64,000 bases of DNA from Prinsepia uniflora (lineage: Eukaryota; Streptophyta; Magnoliopsida; Rosales; Rosaceae), in contig CM064867.1 of assembly GCA_032719365.1 (NCBI GenBank), positions 62,494,136-62,558,135 on the forward strand. The letters are read 5' to 3'. Below the pieces are notes generated by a model. That model saw only the letters and a program-made list of their open reading frames with translations, had not been told where the DNA came from and did not search any database. Below, piece by piece: positions 9,959 to 22,323 of this stretch; the stretch's first letter is position 1, and every line of letters begins with the position of its first letter. The translations under genes and the position numbers were made by a program.

Positions 9959-12814
9959 TGTAGTGACCCCCTAGCATGTTCAAAGCACAGGTTAGGGATG
10001 GAAACTCCAGGAAGTTTCCTTTGCTCTCAGGATAATTTTACCCCTGGAATGGGCAAAAATGTTGACTTTTCGTTCGGGTGGTCAAATGGACTTTGACTGA
10101 TGAGCGTGACGTAGTTTGGGAAGTCATGAGTTCATAGACAGGTGGCACGTCCGATTCCGATATTCGAGGAGAAAGTTATGACGTTCGGAAGTTTGAGGGT
10201 AATTTGGTAATTTCGTTAAAAAAGGGCAAATTGTTGACTTTCATATGACATGGAATTTTCACAAACTTCGAGGACTGTTAGGGCTGTCTCGATGGCCTGA
10301 GTACAACGACAAGCGGCACATGTCGATTGGAGTTCGGACGATGAAGTTACGGGTCAAGGAAATTGAAGGGCAAAATGGTAATTTGTATGTATGGGTATGA
10401 TGGTCATTTGCTGCATTGGGAATTATGCCCAATGACAAGAGGACATTTGGCTGTGTTGGAGGAGGTGACCATCAGATGTTGGACAAGTGTCCCTCTCCAG
10501 ATGGTTGTGGAACACACTTGACGACTGCCTTACATTTCTATACAGGTGGTTTAAAAGGTTTTACACGATTTTGAGAGGAAAAAACCGAGTAAAACCCCTT
10601 CCTATCATCCTATTGTTTTCAATTCTGGGTGTATAACGTGCAAGGAGAACTGAGTAAGGCTGATGAGAGAATTCTGGTGAGAAGGACCGTCGTGGATAAT
10701 CGTGGATGGTTGTCCTGACCCTGTGAACAACCCATGACTTTCCCTGCCCCTGCCACCCGTGATCGTCCACTCATGAATATCATCCTCAAACCTCTTCGAT
10801 TGTATGGAAGGTGTGAAGGAAAGATGAAGGGGGTGCTGAGGCGAGCTTAATAGTGGCCCTAAGTCGAGCCACCGTAGACGGTCGCCGGTGAACCCGATGT
10901 GGTAAGTTTTGGTTTCAAACTTGAATATAGGGTTATAGGCTGTGTTATTGCTTACTAATGATAGAAACATACTAATGGAAGGGAAACTAGTTGACTGGGA
11001 TGAAAAGGAAGGCTGGAAGAGGTCAAAAATCGAGGCTGGACATGGTCGCAGAGCTTGGTGGTCTGCTCGAATCGGGAAGGTAATAATCATGCGTTAATTG
11101 TTCTACTAGGAAAAACTGGGTTAGAAAACAGATTGAAATGCACACAAAACCGTGAACGCTGGTCCAAAATCAGATCGGAATTGTAGACCGGTTCAGACTG
11201 GTCGACTAAGGAAGACGATGAACATTGCCTAGGCGAGATGTCCGAAGGTTTTAGGCCTCAGTTAAAAATAGTTAAAAATTCGGAAAAATTACGGGGACTT
11301 AGTAGGAGCTTAATGAAGTAGTTAGTGACCTTATTATGGGATTTGGATAGGTTCGGGAAAGCCGAGGATAGTGGATCGGTCGAGAACGGCGTAAGTGCGC
11401 GCTTATCGAGGCAACAACGTAATGGTCTGTGAGTGGACTTTGCTTTCAAACTTATGATGCATGCATATATGTTATTATATGTTTTATATAAGTGATTCTA
11501 TGATTTGATTTATGATTTTGATGCTTTACGATTTTGCACGATTTTTGAGGAATTTACGGAATTTCACGTTTTACGAGATTTGAAAGATCTTGTGATTTGA
11601 TCTTGGTTTTAATGATTTGATTTCGGGATTTGAAATGTGATTTGATTTCAATGAAATTAAAGGGATTTGGAAAAAGTGATTTAGGGCTTGAAGCCCAGTT
11701 CAGAAAAAACGGTTTTGATAAACGAGATTTCAGGTTTTAGAATCAGATTTCCGGATGACGATTCAGAATTCGGTTTGGAACTTGAAAGTGGATTTCCGGG
11801 TTGGGTTTGGAATAGTTATTCTGGATGCTAGCTTACAGAATTATGGTTTCAGACTCGAATTTGGAAATGGATGATGGATATGAGTTCTGGGTTTGGGTTC
11901 GGGATCCTGATGAGATTGCGGATTCGAATTCGAAAATGGAAAATGGTTTTGGATTGGATTTACTGGATCTGGTTATTGGGTTTAAAGACCCGGATATGAT
12001 ATGACGGTGGCGGGCCCGAATTGGGTTTAAAGACCCGGATTGAGTTTAAAGACTCGGATATTGATATTTCCCCGTAGGCCTATTGAGTTTAAAGACTCAG
12101 GAGTTTAAAGACTCGGATTATATTGAGGCCTGGATTTAGTTTCAAGACTCGGGAGTTTAAAGACTCGGATTATATTGAGGCTTGGATTGACTTTAAAGAC
12201 TCGGGAGTTCAAAGACTGGGATAGATCTAGCAGGTTCGATGGATGGAAATGTGGTTTCAAATGTGTCTGGATTTCACTGAGATTTGATGATGATAGTTGT
12301 CGATCATGGTTTTCCGATGTTTTGGGCTATGCCCGGATGACATGATTTTGATGGTTTTGGGCTGAGGCCCGGGATTTGAGAAAAGAAAATGATTTCGGTT
12401 TTCTTAATGGTTTGAATGACTTGGGTATAAAATAGTTTTATAGAATGGTTTGATATGCATGCATTGGTTTTTAAATGGAGGGTATAAATGTGATTGTGTT
12501 TCCTGATAAATGTTTTTGAACTTATATTTTATTTTTTGTCCACTCACAGTCTTTTCATGTTTTTGATACCCTCCAGGTTGTAGCGGTGCGGGCTGTTGGT
12601 CGAGAGAGACGGAGACATCACACACGAGATCCACAGTAGTTTTCCGTACACTTTGGGAAGTCCGGAAACTTTTGGACGGTCGGATCGAGAATCCCTTGTC
12701 CGACTTACGTGTCACATGGAGGTTGGACGTCGGTTTAGCCTTCGTGTCATGCGTAAGTTAGACGGTAGCAGGACTTAGCCCTTAATCCAGGGGGATTGGG
12801 GATGGGTCCTGTCA
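9959..12814 (+). repeat. LTR I (2.86 kb), apparently solo
   Basis: It runs from TGTAGTGACCCC, a decayed TGTAACGACCCC, to GGGTCCTGTCA. Inside are the duplicated U3 module (from about 10060), CTGTGAGTGGAC (11427-11438), TGCATGCAT, a GAGTTTAAAGACTC array (11978-12219), and a perfect 10-bp stem TGGAGGGTAT (12476-12485)/ATACCCTCCA (12566-12575) enclosing GTCCACTCACAG (12538-12549). No primer site follows and no polypurine tract precedes, so it looks like a solo LTR. The flanks CTCCT and GTTGA do not match as a target duplication. Confidence 0.8.
11978..12219 (+). repeat. GRGTTTAAAGACYC unit array in LTR I
   Basis: About nine copies of a 14-base unit occur. Two have arms GGGT/ACCC and most have GAGT/ACTC around TTAAAG. 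A few are decayed. The same array recurs in B, C and J. Confidence 0.75.
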
Positions 12815-13032
12815 GTTGATGTCTTGGTTAGCATTTGGAACATGCTCATTCTCCCTACATCTAACATTTGGATGGTTCCTCCATCATTTATCTTAAGTAG
12901 ACAAATAAGGATCATTCCTAAGCCGGTTATATCTGCCTTAATACCTTTGTCCTCCTTGATAGCCCACAACATTGGCACTTTCCCAGTTTTGGTTCTTAGC
13001 CACTTAAGGGAATTGATTAGCCAAGTGTCCTT
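12815..13032 (-). pseudogene. 72-codon open stretch, possible gypsy-derived
   Basis: The minus strand is open through the whole interval and contains KVPMLWAIKEDKGIKADITG and QMLDVGRMSMFQMLTK. It ends at LTR I and starts at LTR H. I do not recognise the domain. It may be an upstream part of the same broken Athila-like element, whose linker resumes on the other side of LTR I, but the join shows no target duplication. Confidence 0.45.
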
Positions 13033-13532
13033 TGATAGATCGTTAATTAAGCATTATTTTATATTATTTTATACCCTTTATACTTTACTTTTAATATTAA
13101 AATAATAAAAAATTAGATGAAATAATATATTTTGTTGGATTTTTGTATAATTAAATAAAACTTGGATATTGGAGTGTTTTTGGCGAAAAAATCGTCCCAA
13201 TCGTAGTTCGAACAAAGAAAATATGAACGAAATTCGGTGAAATTATATAAATTAATTTGTAATTTGAAATCATTTGCAAGCCCAATTCATTTCTGTTCAG
13301 CCCAGAAGACTTCAGCCCAATCTACCTAGCCCATAAGCCCAAAATTCGAGCCCAAAAGCTCGTTGGTCCATCTCGGTCAAGCCCAGAAAAACCAGGCCAA
13401 GCCCAGCGCAGCCCTTCAGTAGGTGCGAGCTGAATCCTTGGTTTCGAGTTCGCTGCACTTGCGCCAAATGACCTCTGCCCTTGTCAGCGCAAGACGCGCG
13501 AAGCCACCTCACCTTTGTCAGCGCACGCCTAC
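13033..13532 (+). repeat. Athila-type LTR H, left part
   Basis: The LTR starts with TGATAGATCG, which mirrors the TTATCA at its end at 26171. It is AT-rich at first and then GC-richer. It is interrupted after CCTAC (13528-13532) by element B and resumes at 24895. The left flank TCCTT would be its target duplication; the right partner is not seen. Confidence 0.7.
13528..13532. repeat. Target site duplication of element B, left (CCTAC)
   Basis: CCTAC here matches CCTAC at 24890-24894 on the other side of B. Removing B and one copy joins two halves of LTR H. Confidence 0.85.
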
Positions 13533-15972
13533 TAACCTTAGGAACAAAGATAACCGTGCCCAGTCCTGCTCCCGTCTGACAATCAGCCACGATTGTCGTG
13601 CCACGACCTGGAGGGTCAATAAAACATAAAAGGTGTGAGTGGACGAAAATAAATCAGTTTATAAAAACATGTTACAGAAAAAGACATTTCTACCCTCCAC
13701 ATAAAACCAATGCATGCATTTGAAAATCACTTAGTTCCACGATCTATTAACCGCTTATGAAAAATCAGAAATCATTTCATAACCCATCTCATTTTCAATA
13801 TAAGAAAACCGTGTATGAAAATCAAAATCATTTTCCTTTTCTCAAAACTCGGGCCTTAGCCCGAAACCATAAATATGGGACCTCAGCCCAAAATCATGAA
13901 TCAAAATCCAAGTACGAGAACATAGCCCAAAAATCCATAAAGCCATATAAACCGGGCCACTGCCAACATATCTGAAAACATCGGAAATCAATAGTAAATC
14001 ACAAGTCAATCAATCTGCTGGATCTCAATCACCGAGTCTTTAAACTCACATATATCAGGCCTTCCCGGGATATCAACGAGCCTTTAAACTCAAAAAAACA
14101 ATCAATAGGCCTCGGGGGATATCACAATAACCAAGTCTTTAAACTCAAAACATCTCAATCAAGGGCCCTCCCCCGTCACATCAATCAATTGGGTCTTTAA
14201 ACCCAAAACCAGCTCCAGCAATAGTACCGGGTCTTTAAACCTAAAACCATGTGTAATTCATAGCAAATCCAGAATCCAGAGTAATCCAATTTCCAAAACC
14301 AAATCCGAAATAATATTTTATCGAAATGGGTCTCGTGCCAAAATTCACATGCATACCCAATGTCACACCATCAAGTAATTAACAAAACATGATATGTGTA
14401 AACCATATAAAATCATACATCAAACCATCATCAAAGTATAACATAAACCGTATTCTTGAAATACATGCAAATATGGAAATCGTAATTACCATAAGCATAA
14501 GTATAGCAATCATGATTATAAAGCATAGAAAACAATTATGCATGCATTGAAATTTAGAAAGCAAAGTCCACTCACACACCGTCCAAACAGCTCGCTTCCG
14601 AGCTGCACGTTTTTCCGTAAATTCTGGAAATCACAATTCCTGTCCAAAATTATTATCGAGGGTCACTAACACTTCAATATACCTCATATATTTTTCTACA
14701 ATTTTTCCGGGATTTAAATACATATTTTAAACGTATACGAAAACTTCGGATATACTGAACACTATCGAAACGATAACCATTTTCCTCGAAACTAGTGCCA
14801 AAATGTTTGTTACATTAAAAGGAGCAAGTTTCACGTTGAACTCACCTCGAGATACGGCTCCACGCGCCCCCACACGCCTCTATGAGTGGTTGCGCGTGAA
14901 GCCCACGCGCTTCTACAATGTAGGCACTATTCATCGTTCTCACCCGACTGTCTGTTAAACGAGTCGTTCAGCCCGCGTGTTGACTTGTTTCAATCCTTTT
15001 CAATTCCAACATGTTTTCTGAAATTAAAATGTCCAGTAGCATCGTAAACACATGAATTAGAGGTCTGTCATCTCAATTCCAACTCTAATTACTTCTAACT
15101 ATACAACACAACTCAAATTTTTGAAAACTATTCATTATTCAATCCCTTCAATTGTCATCAATTTCTTTAAATTGATCAGTTAGGAAGCATCATAAACTCA
15201 TTCTAACCATGAATTCAGGTGCAATTTGACTTGAACATACCTTTGTATGATCGAACTCAATCATGGAAGTTCCAAACCGTCGCGGGTCCAGTTCATGATT
15301 AATTCTTGATCAATTTTCTTCGATTTTGATATGGTATTAATCAGAAGAGTTCCTGAAAGCTCACACGAGCCTCAGTTGTAGTCATCAAGGCCTCTAATGT
15401 GCAATTCGAATTTTTGAAACATTTGAATTCCACGGGTTTGGGTTTCGGGTTCTTACAACTATTTCTCTCCTTTCTTCCCTCATTCTCCCTCGTTTCACTT
15501 TGTTTTTCACTCATTATCAATTCTATCCTCTCAGAATCAATCCCTTGGATTCAATTGATCACACATCTCCACAATTATAGATGGATATGGTTTATCACCG
15601 TTTTGTAAATCAAGCGACAACAATTGCCACTAATCCTCATTCGTAAGTGACAGGTGTCACTCCAGGGACAATCTGAGGCCGCATCAACTAATAATCCGCC
15701 GCCCTGCCAATTGACCTTTTTTCCCCTCTTTTGCAAAATGACCAAATTGCCCTTCACCGTCTCAGACACGTATCTTTTACATTCGAACTCCGATCGACGC
15801 ATGCTGCATGTTTAGGGATTCAGCGTCTCGAGACCTACCCAACAGTCTTTACGGAAAGTCCAAACAAAGTCCCGATCAAAAAGTCAACTTTCGTCCCTTA
15901 CAACCAGGGGCAAAATTGTCATTTCCTTCAAATTTTCCAAATTTTCCTTTTTCGAATTTCGGGGGCGTCACA
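13533..15972 (-). repeat. Element B 3' LTR
   Basis: In sense it starts at 15972 with TGTGACGCCCCC. The far end begins TAACCTTAGG next to the target duplication, where the 5' LTR has TGACAGGACCGTCCCCTGAGG-like sequence, so about 11 terminal bases are deleted. It holds GTCCACTCACAC/GTGTGAGTGGAC at 13633-13644 and 14566-14577 (plus-strand view), a GAGTTTAAAGACTC array (14030-14245) and stem arms at 13609-13616 and 13692-13699. Confidence 0.85.
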
Positions 15973-15990
15973 ACCTACCCCCCTTAAAGA
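15973..15990 (-). promoter_or_regulatory. Polypurine tract (element B)
   Basis: The minus strand reads CTTTAAGGGGGGTAGGT up to the 3' LTR, preceded by AATTTCGAGGACGAAATT (N-F-E-D-E-I-L-stop in frame). This matches the end of chromovirus pol. Confidence 0.8.
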
Positions 15991-16405
15991 ATTTCGTCCT
16001 CGAAATTCCAATCAATAGGTTCCATGATATTTCTCCTGAGGGAATATGTCTCATCTGAACCCGAAACCTAATCAACCTTAACCGGATATAAGTCATACCC
16101 AAACCTATAGAGATCATACAACCCGTCTCAATCATTGGTCAACATCGGGACAAAATTCCTTTGTAAACCCCTGCCCTATGGGCAGTCATACCAAATACTT
16201 ACTCGGAATATGTAGCCTAGCTTACGTTCGAGTCTACACAATCCAGGAATCACAAGTATCAGTTTTCATGTCATCCACTCATGACATAGTAGAATGGCTC
16301 AAATCCCCACGCATATGCTACCAGGCCACTAGGCAAATAAACTCATAAGGTCCAATAAATCGGGAACTCATCCCCCTCGTTAGGTCAATCACATCATACC
16401 CCTTT

Positions 16406-19161
16406 TGTAACAACCCGTACCTTCGGAAAGGGTATAAATGTAATTTTGTAAAAGTTTTGTATATAACGGACGATTTTGCCCTTGTGAATAGTAGGTCAAA
16501 AGTTGACTTTTCGATTTACCGATTGGATGACCGTTGATCCTTGACCGTGATGTAGTTTAGGGCGTCACGAGTCCGTAGACAGGTGGCAGGTTCGATTCGG
16601 ACAATCGGAGAAAAAGTTATGACGTTCGGAAGATTGAGGGCGTTACCGTAAATTTGATTAATTGAGGAAAATGTTGACTTTTTGGAGGACTTGTGATTTT
16701 CACGTAGATCGAGGACCGTTAGATAGGTCTCGACGTCCTGAGTACAACAACAGGCGGCACGCTGTCATCGGATGTCGGACGGAACATTTACGGGTCTGGA
16801 AAGTGTGAGGGTAAAATGGTAAATTGTGCAGGAGGGGCATTTTGGTCTTTTCTCTCAGCCCAATCAGATAAGGGAAGTGGCAGGGATATTTTGTGCTGAC
16901 CAAGGGATGTTGGACACGTGCAAGGGGCTGGATGGTTCCAGGGGTTACTAAAGTGTGCACGGCCACACTTTGCACGTTTTCAAACCGTGCATTTGTTCGG
17001 AAACACAGAGAACAGAGGAGAAGAAACTGGGAGAGATTGATCGATTCAGTGCAAGGGTGAGTGAAGAGTGAATTGAGAGAGTGATAGTGAGACGAGGGTG
17101 AGGTGTGGATCGTGATTTGGGGGTGAAACCGTGCACGGAGAGACGACGGTGGTACGGCGGAAGTCTGAGAAAACAGGGAAGCCGTGAGACTGTGGCGGTG
17201 GTTGTGCCGTGTGGTGGATTGTTTGCCAATAGGAGGCTCAGGTAGCTGCAGGGAGTCCAACGAACACCGTGGTACACGGCGGTGCACACGGCGGAGACGA
17301 AATCGAAGGGTAAGACTTTTTCCCCTGTTTTTCCCGTGAACTTCAAATCGAAAGTCGTGGAGTTGGGCTTAGAGTCGAGGGATTTGGAGGCCAGGGTGGG
17401 ACTCCTGGAGGTTCCAGGAGTCGTGTGGTTGTGGTGCCGTGCCGGGGGAGGACCTGGGCGGCCGGCGACCAAAACAGGGGCTACGGGCCGTCTGTTTCGA
17501 AGCCGTGAACGGTAGGTTTTGGGCCGTGATTCTTCGATGTTAGGACATGGTTAGCTTGTTTAGGATGGGACGAAGCTATTGGGATTGGTTTGGACGGAAT
17601 TGGTGGCTGAACGGAGGAGAACCGGTCACGCCGGTTCAACTATGTTGAACCGGGTGGCTCGAGGAAGGAGAAGCACTGTAGCAGGCGCGTGAGGCCCACG
17701 CGCAGCCACTTTGGGCGGCGCGTGGAGGCGCGTGGGGAGGATTCCGGCCAAGCTTCCAACATGGTTTTGGTTCTAAATGTCCTAAGGAGTTCATTGGTAT
17801 GGTTTTCGGGTGAATCGGACGATGTTAGGAGGTTGTTCGGGAATCCGGACGGTTTAGGGTCTAGGATTAAAATATTAATAAATTCCCGAAAAATTGGAAA
17901 AAATTAGGGTTAGTATCCTTGATGTGTTTGTGACCCTATTTGGTGCATATTGACAGGACGGGAGGCACCCGAGACGGTCGAGGAGCGCACGGAGCGCGAT
18001 TGACTCGTTCTGAGCTGTGAGTGGACTCTTTCTTTTCTTTTGAGCATGCCTAACTGTTTCATTTATGTTGTATGTTATTAAATGTGTTTTATGCTTCTTA
18101 ATGATGCTTTTATATGGTTGATATGTTTGCACGTTTTACGAGATATTCCGGGATTTTACACGTTTTACGAGAAAAGCTGATTTTCGGGTTTTGATGCCAG
18201 ATTTGCGATTTTAACCTATAAATGTTTTCTGATGATGATAAATGGGTTATGAAATATGATTTGTGATTTTCTGTGGTTTTGGTATAATAATGGATTCCCG
18301 GATTTGGGTTCGGAATGTTGGTTCTGAACGCTGGAAGGGCTTCGAACCGGGAATTTCGAATTCGAGTTTGGCGAGGGATTTCGAATTAGTTTTACACTGA
18401 ATTGGGATTGGATTTGCTGGATCTGGATATGGATTTAAAGACCCGGATACTGATTTGACGGGGGACGGGCCCGGATTGAGTTTAAAGACTCGGGAGTTTA
18501 AAGACTCAGATATTTACGATATTACCCCCGTAGGCCTATTGAGTTTAAAGACTCGGGAGTTTAAAGACTCGGAATTATATTTGAGGCCTGGTTGAGTTTA
18601 AAGACTCGGATGGGTCCAGCAGGTTTGATCGGAAATGATGATTTGCTGTTCATGGTTTATGCTATGGTTTTCTGATATACATACCATGATTTCTATAACT
18701 GTTTTTATAGTGTTTCTGTTTCTTATGATGTTTCACGTTATGATTTTCTAATTCTTAGTTGGGCATGCATGTTTTTCAAAACGGAGGGAACTAATATTAT
18801 GGCTTTTTCTTATCTTGATTTGATGATAAACTGATTTTAAAATTTTTAGTTATTCTAGTCCACTCACACTTTTGGTTCTCTATTTTCCCTCCAGGTCGTG
18901 GTGATAGCGCTGGGGTGAACGTTGAGGCAGATATTGAGGCATAGAGCTTACGACGTTCTTCCGTTGCGAGACTAGCATAGTAGGATTTTGTGCCCATTTT
19001 GTAGAACTATGCTCTGATTTACAGTTGTATATATTTACTCCTTCGTCTGATAGTTATGCTTATGGTAGTATTGAGGTTATTTTGGTACTTTAGGTGTGAT
19101 TGTCAGACGGGAGCAGGGTTCGTCCCGGGTATCGTGGCGATATTTGGGACGGGTCCTGACA
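16406..19161 (+). repeat. Solo LTR J inside element B
   Basis: It runs from TGTAACAACCCG to GGTCCTGACA and is flanked by perfect CCTTT repeats (16401-16405 and 19162-19166). No internal domain is present, so it is a textbook solo LTR left by LTR-LTR recombination. It contains the GC hairpin GCGCGTG/CACGCGC (17685-17703), TGTGAGTGGACT (18016-18027), a GAGTTTAAAGACTC array (18431-18610), and a stem GGAGGGAA (18783-18790)/TTCCCTCC (18885-18892) enclosing AGTCCACTCACA (18857-18868). Confidence 0.92.
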
Positions 19162-22100
19162 CCTTTCCCAGGGTCACTATGTATAATGAATTTAACCTTT
19201 CCTTCTGTTGTGTTTATCATCATAGTCTTCCCTGATTCCTACCTCCTGCCAATAACTGGCACTTATAATCATCCAGACTATATGGAAAATCATATCCATT
19301 TCTTATTCTCGACTCCATCCAATATCAAACACCATGTATGATCCTACAATTAGACTCCAATAGTCCAAATGATCAAAAATCATGTGCCACTCCACTGCTA
19401 TGGAGTTCCATCAATAACAGGATTTCACCAATCCTCAAGTGATCAAACATGACAATTCTCTACCCAAATAATACCTGACCTGACAATGCGGTCGTAATCT
19501 CAATGTATCCCGACCATCGCCTTATCACACAATAAGCCTTTCTTTTTATCAATCATTACCAATCCTGATGGCCGACACAGTGCTCGTACATTCGTTCCTA
19601 GAGTTATATGACTTCTACATACTGGACCACCTGGGTCGATCCCAACTCATGCAAGGAAAGTAAAACTCCTAAGGGTTTAGCTAGCATCTGCAATCCCAGC
19701 CCTATGCTACGAAGCACACCTCACCAAATCCCAAATCTCATAGTGACATATCATTATACACACAAAAAGGGTCAACATCGAACATAAGTCCCTGTTTCTC
19801 CACTTGTAATCATTCTATCTCAGTTCTCATTTCCAATAACTCTGACCTCCTTCCAGGTCAATCACCATAACTGGCAAAACATTGTAGAGAACCCCTCCAC
19901 AATCCTCTGTGGTATCCATCAAATCTCAAAACAACTCATGTTCTCCGTAACAGTCTTTAATTATTTTCCATTGACTAATACAACTGTTTCTCCTGGGATT
20001 CACATTAATCCCGACTGTTATTAGTATCTGTTCCACAAACCTACTCTAGTCGACCAGACCTAACACTTGTTCAACCATAAATTTTTCTCCCTGAGGTATT
20101 CACTACATCTGTCTAGTATATCACATGCCCATCCGTAAATGTGAGTACACCAACCAATCATCAATCATGGTACCATACATCATCCATATGTGGTCAGAAT
20201 ACCTGACTCATCATCTCACAAATAAAACTAGTCCATGTGGCCACCCATGGGTATCACCATCGACTAACCTTAGCCATATCAAATCTGGACATCATCTTTT
20301 TCTCTTTTACTTATAACCGACAGTCATCACCATGTTGGCCACTCTCAATAGGCTCAATAATCAGAACCTTCCAACAGAACCACAAATCATTAGCTTGTGA
20401 TATAGGATACTTATCTCATACCGTTACCTTATTAAGTTGTCCATAATCAACATGTAAGCTCAGACCATCATCCCTTTTTCCTCTTACCGCATAAGGACTA
20501 CTGGGTTCCTCATGGCAACACTGATCCGAATGAACCCGTATCTACCAAGTCCTATACTTGCACTTTGAGTCCTTATGACTCCATAGGTTCCCCATACCAA
20601 GGCGTCTGAGAAACAACTCGTATACTCGACATGATCTCTATCATAACCTCAATCTCTCATCCTAGCAAAACGTCAGGAAATATGTTGAGAAATCCGTGCA
20701 ACCTCAGCCCTCTCTAGGTATCTCATACACGAAGCACATATGCCACACATATGACCAGAAAACTTTGATTACCTCTTACCAACAGTCCATCAATTGTGAG
20801 GGTCAAAATCATTCTAGAGGGTAACACCCTCGAGTCTCCCTAAAATATAACCTCTGGTAATCCTGGACTCCACATATCACTCTCTAATCGACATACTAGA
20901 TAGAGGTATCATGAGTCATCAACCAATCTATCCCCAATGATCACGTCCAAATCATCCAAGTCTAGGAATACTCCAAGTCAGCCACTAGGCGAATAACACC
21001 AGTCATCCTGGGTAGCCTCTCATCGATAGATCCACCCCCTTATGTATCACCAATTTCACCATAGATAATTACCAAGGTTACCACATTAATATCATCAAAT
21101 TTATCACATCTGTAACTCGAGTCAGTTCACCGACTTCCATACCATAACCTACCACAGACACTTCATATCCGTCCAATATACAATCTCAAGACATGGAAGA
21201 TTGGATAGCTCGGGACCTACCAAATATATAGTCATGACCACAAGTAATACATATCCAGGTTAGCACTCCAGGGCCACTCAAGCTTCCCGCGAAGGAATTG
21301 CAAATCCCCGGGCATGTAGTCCAAACTGACCACGCCCCTACGGTCCATCAAGGGCCCCACCAACTCTTCTCTTGCCTGTCATATCTACAATCGATGCAGG
21401 AGCCAATCTCTGCTCCATTGCACCCCAACAGTGCCATATCACCTTATCAATATATATAAGCATTTCCTTATGATGTGACCAGACGACCCACAATCATAAC
21501 TATTACTACATAAGTACCCTTATCACTTGCCTCCCAATGGACCCAACTAGCGTCCCGTTGAACTGGACTATCTCCTAAGTCCAAATCCCTGTATATCTCG
21601 GGTCTCCGCCCGAACCTTTAGTCACTAAATGAAACTGACGTGACCCATAAGTCCAGTAAACAAAGTTAAACAAAACCAATCCATAAATTCATAACCTATC
21701 AATATCGACCTTATATCAGTCCTTTGGCATTCTAAGTGCCAAACATTCCTCAATCAAGGGTCGGCCGTGTCAGCAACCATAGTGATATTCAACTTTCCGG
21801 CTCCTCCCGAGCCCAGATACATTACTATGACCCATCTCAAGTCCTAACCAATATCCTGACTCATTTTGAGTCTCGTATCCATATCTCGACTCCTCTTGAG
21901 TCCAATATCATACCAATCAGCCATGCCATCATTGACATGCCCAATCACCGAGCAAATACCGATGGTCACCCACATCTTATACGACCTATAAGGCCTAAAG
22001 GATATCCCATCACATTCTATACTCTTTTGACACACATTCCACTTAAGGAATTTCATTTCATCCCTGGTCCAATCTTCCCAATTGTGCTATCTTTCTAACT

Positions 22101-22175
22101 GTTGCGCTCGTTCGTTCCTTGGAACCACACAATTCTATGTCTAACAGACAGTGTACACTGGTTTACATCTGACCC

Positions 22176-22280
22176 TCAATCCAGGGTCAGTCTCATCCGA
22201 GATCTATAACGAGGTCTCATGTACCCACGTCTACCTGTCTCACTACCAGGTCGCGCACGAGGCTTATGTTACGGAGGCAT
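22176..22280 (-). pseudogene. gag-like start remnant with early stop (element B)
   Basis: The minus strand starts ATG at 22280 and encodes MPP, stop, then HKPRARPGSETGRRGYMRP and so on to a TGA at 22176-22178. It is colinear, codon for codon over 35 codons with no indel, with the intact version in element C (38204-38308). It lies about 29 bases after the primer site. The basic MPP.RK start resembles chromovirus gag. Whether the short frame was ever translated is unknown. Confidence 0.6.
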
Positions 22281-22308
22281 GCTGTGGCAACAGAATCAGC
22301 AACCTAGT

Positions 22309-22320
22309 GCTCTAATACCA
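22309..22320 (-). promoter_or_regulatory. Primer binding site, tRNA-iMet variant (element B)
   Basis: The minus strand reads TGGTATTAGAGC, one C-to-T change from the consensus, three bases after the LTR end. Confidence 0.85.
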
Positions 22321-22323
22321 AGT

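Larger units (their letters stand above)
19167..22323 (-). mobile_element. Element B internal domain, main part
   Basis: Non-coding and AT-richer than the LTRs. The part on the polypurine side of J is 15973-16405. Only the first codons after the primer site look protein-derived (22176-22280). No pol domain can be read on either strand. Confidence 0.7.

Noticed and set aside
10605..11090. 161-residue open frame on the minus strand
   Set aside because: Antisense to LTR I, no domain, not conserved in related LTRs.
16700..17287. 195-residue open frame on the minus strand (and 16948-17472)
   Set aside because: Antisense to solo LTR J in its GC-rich part; Ser/Thr/Pro/His-rich composition without domains; two overlapping long frames indicate compositional bias.
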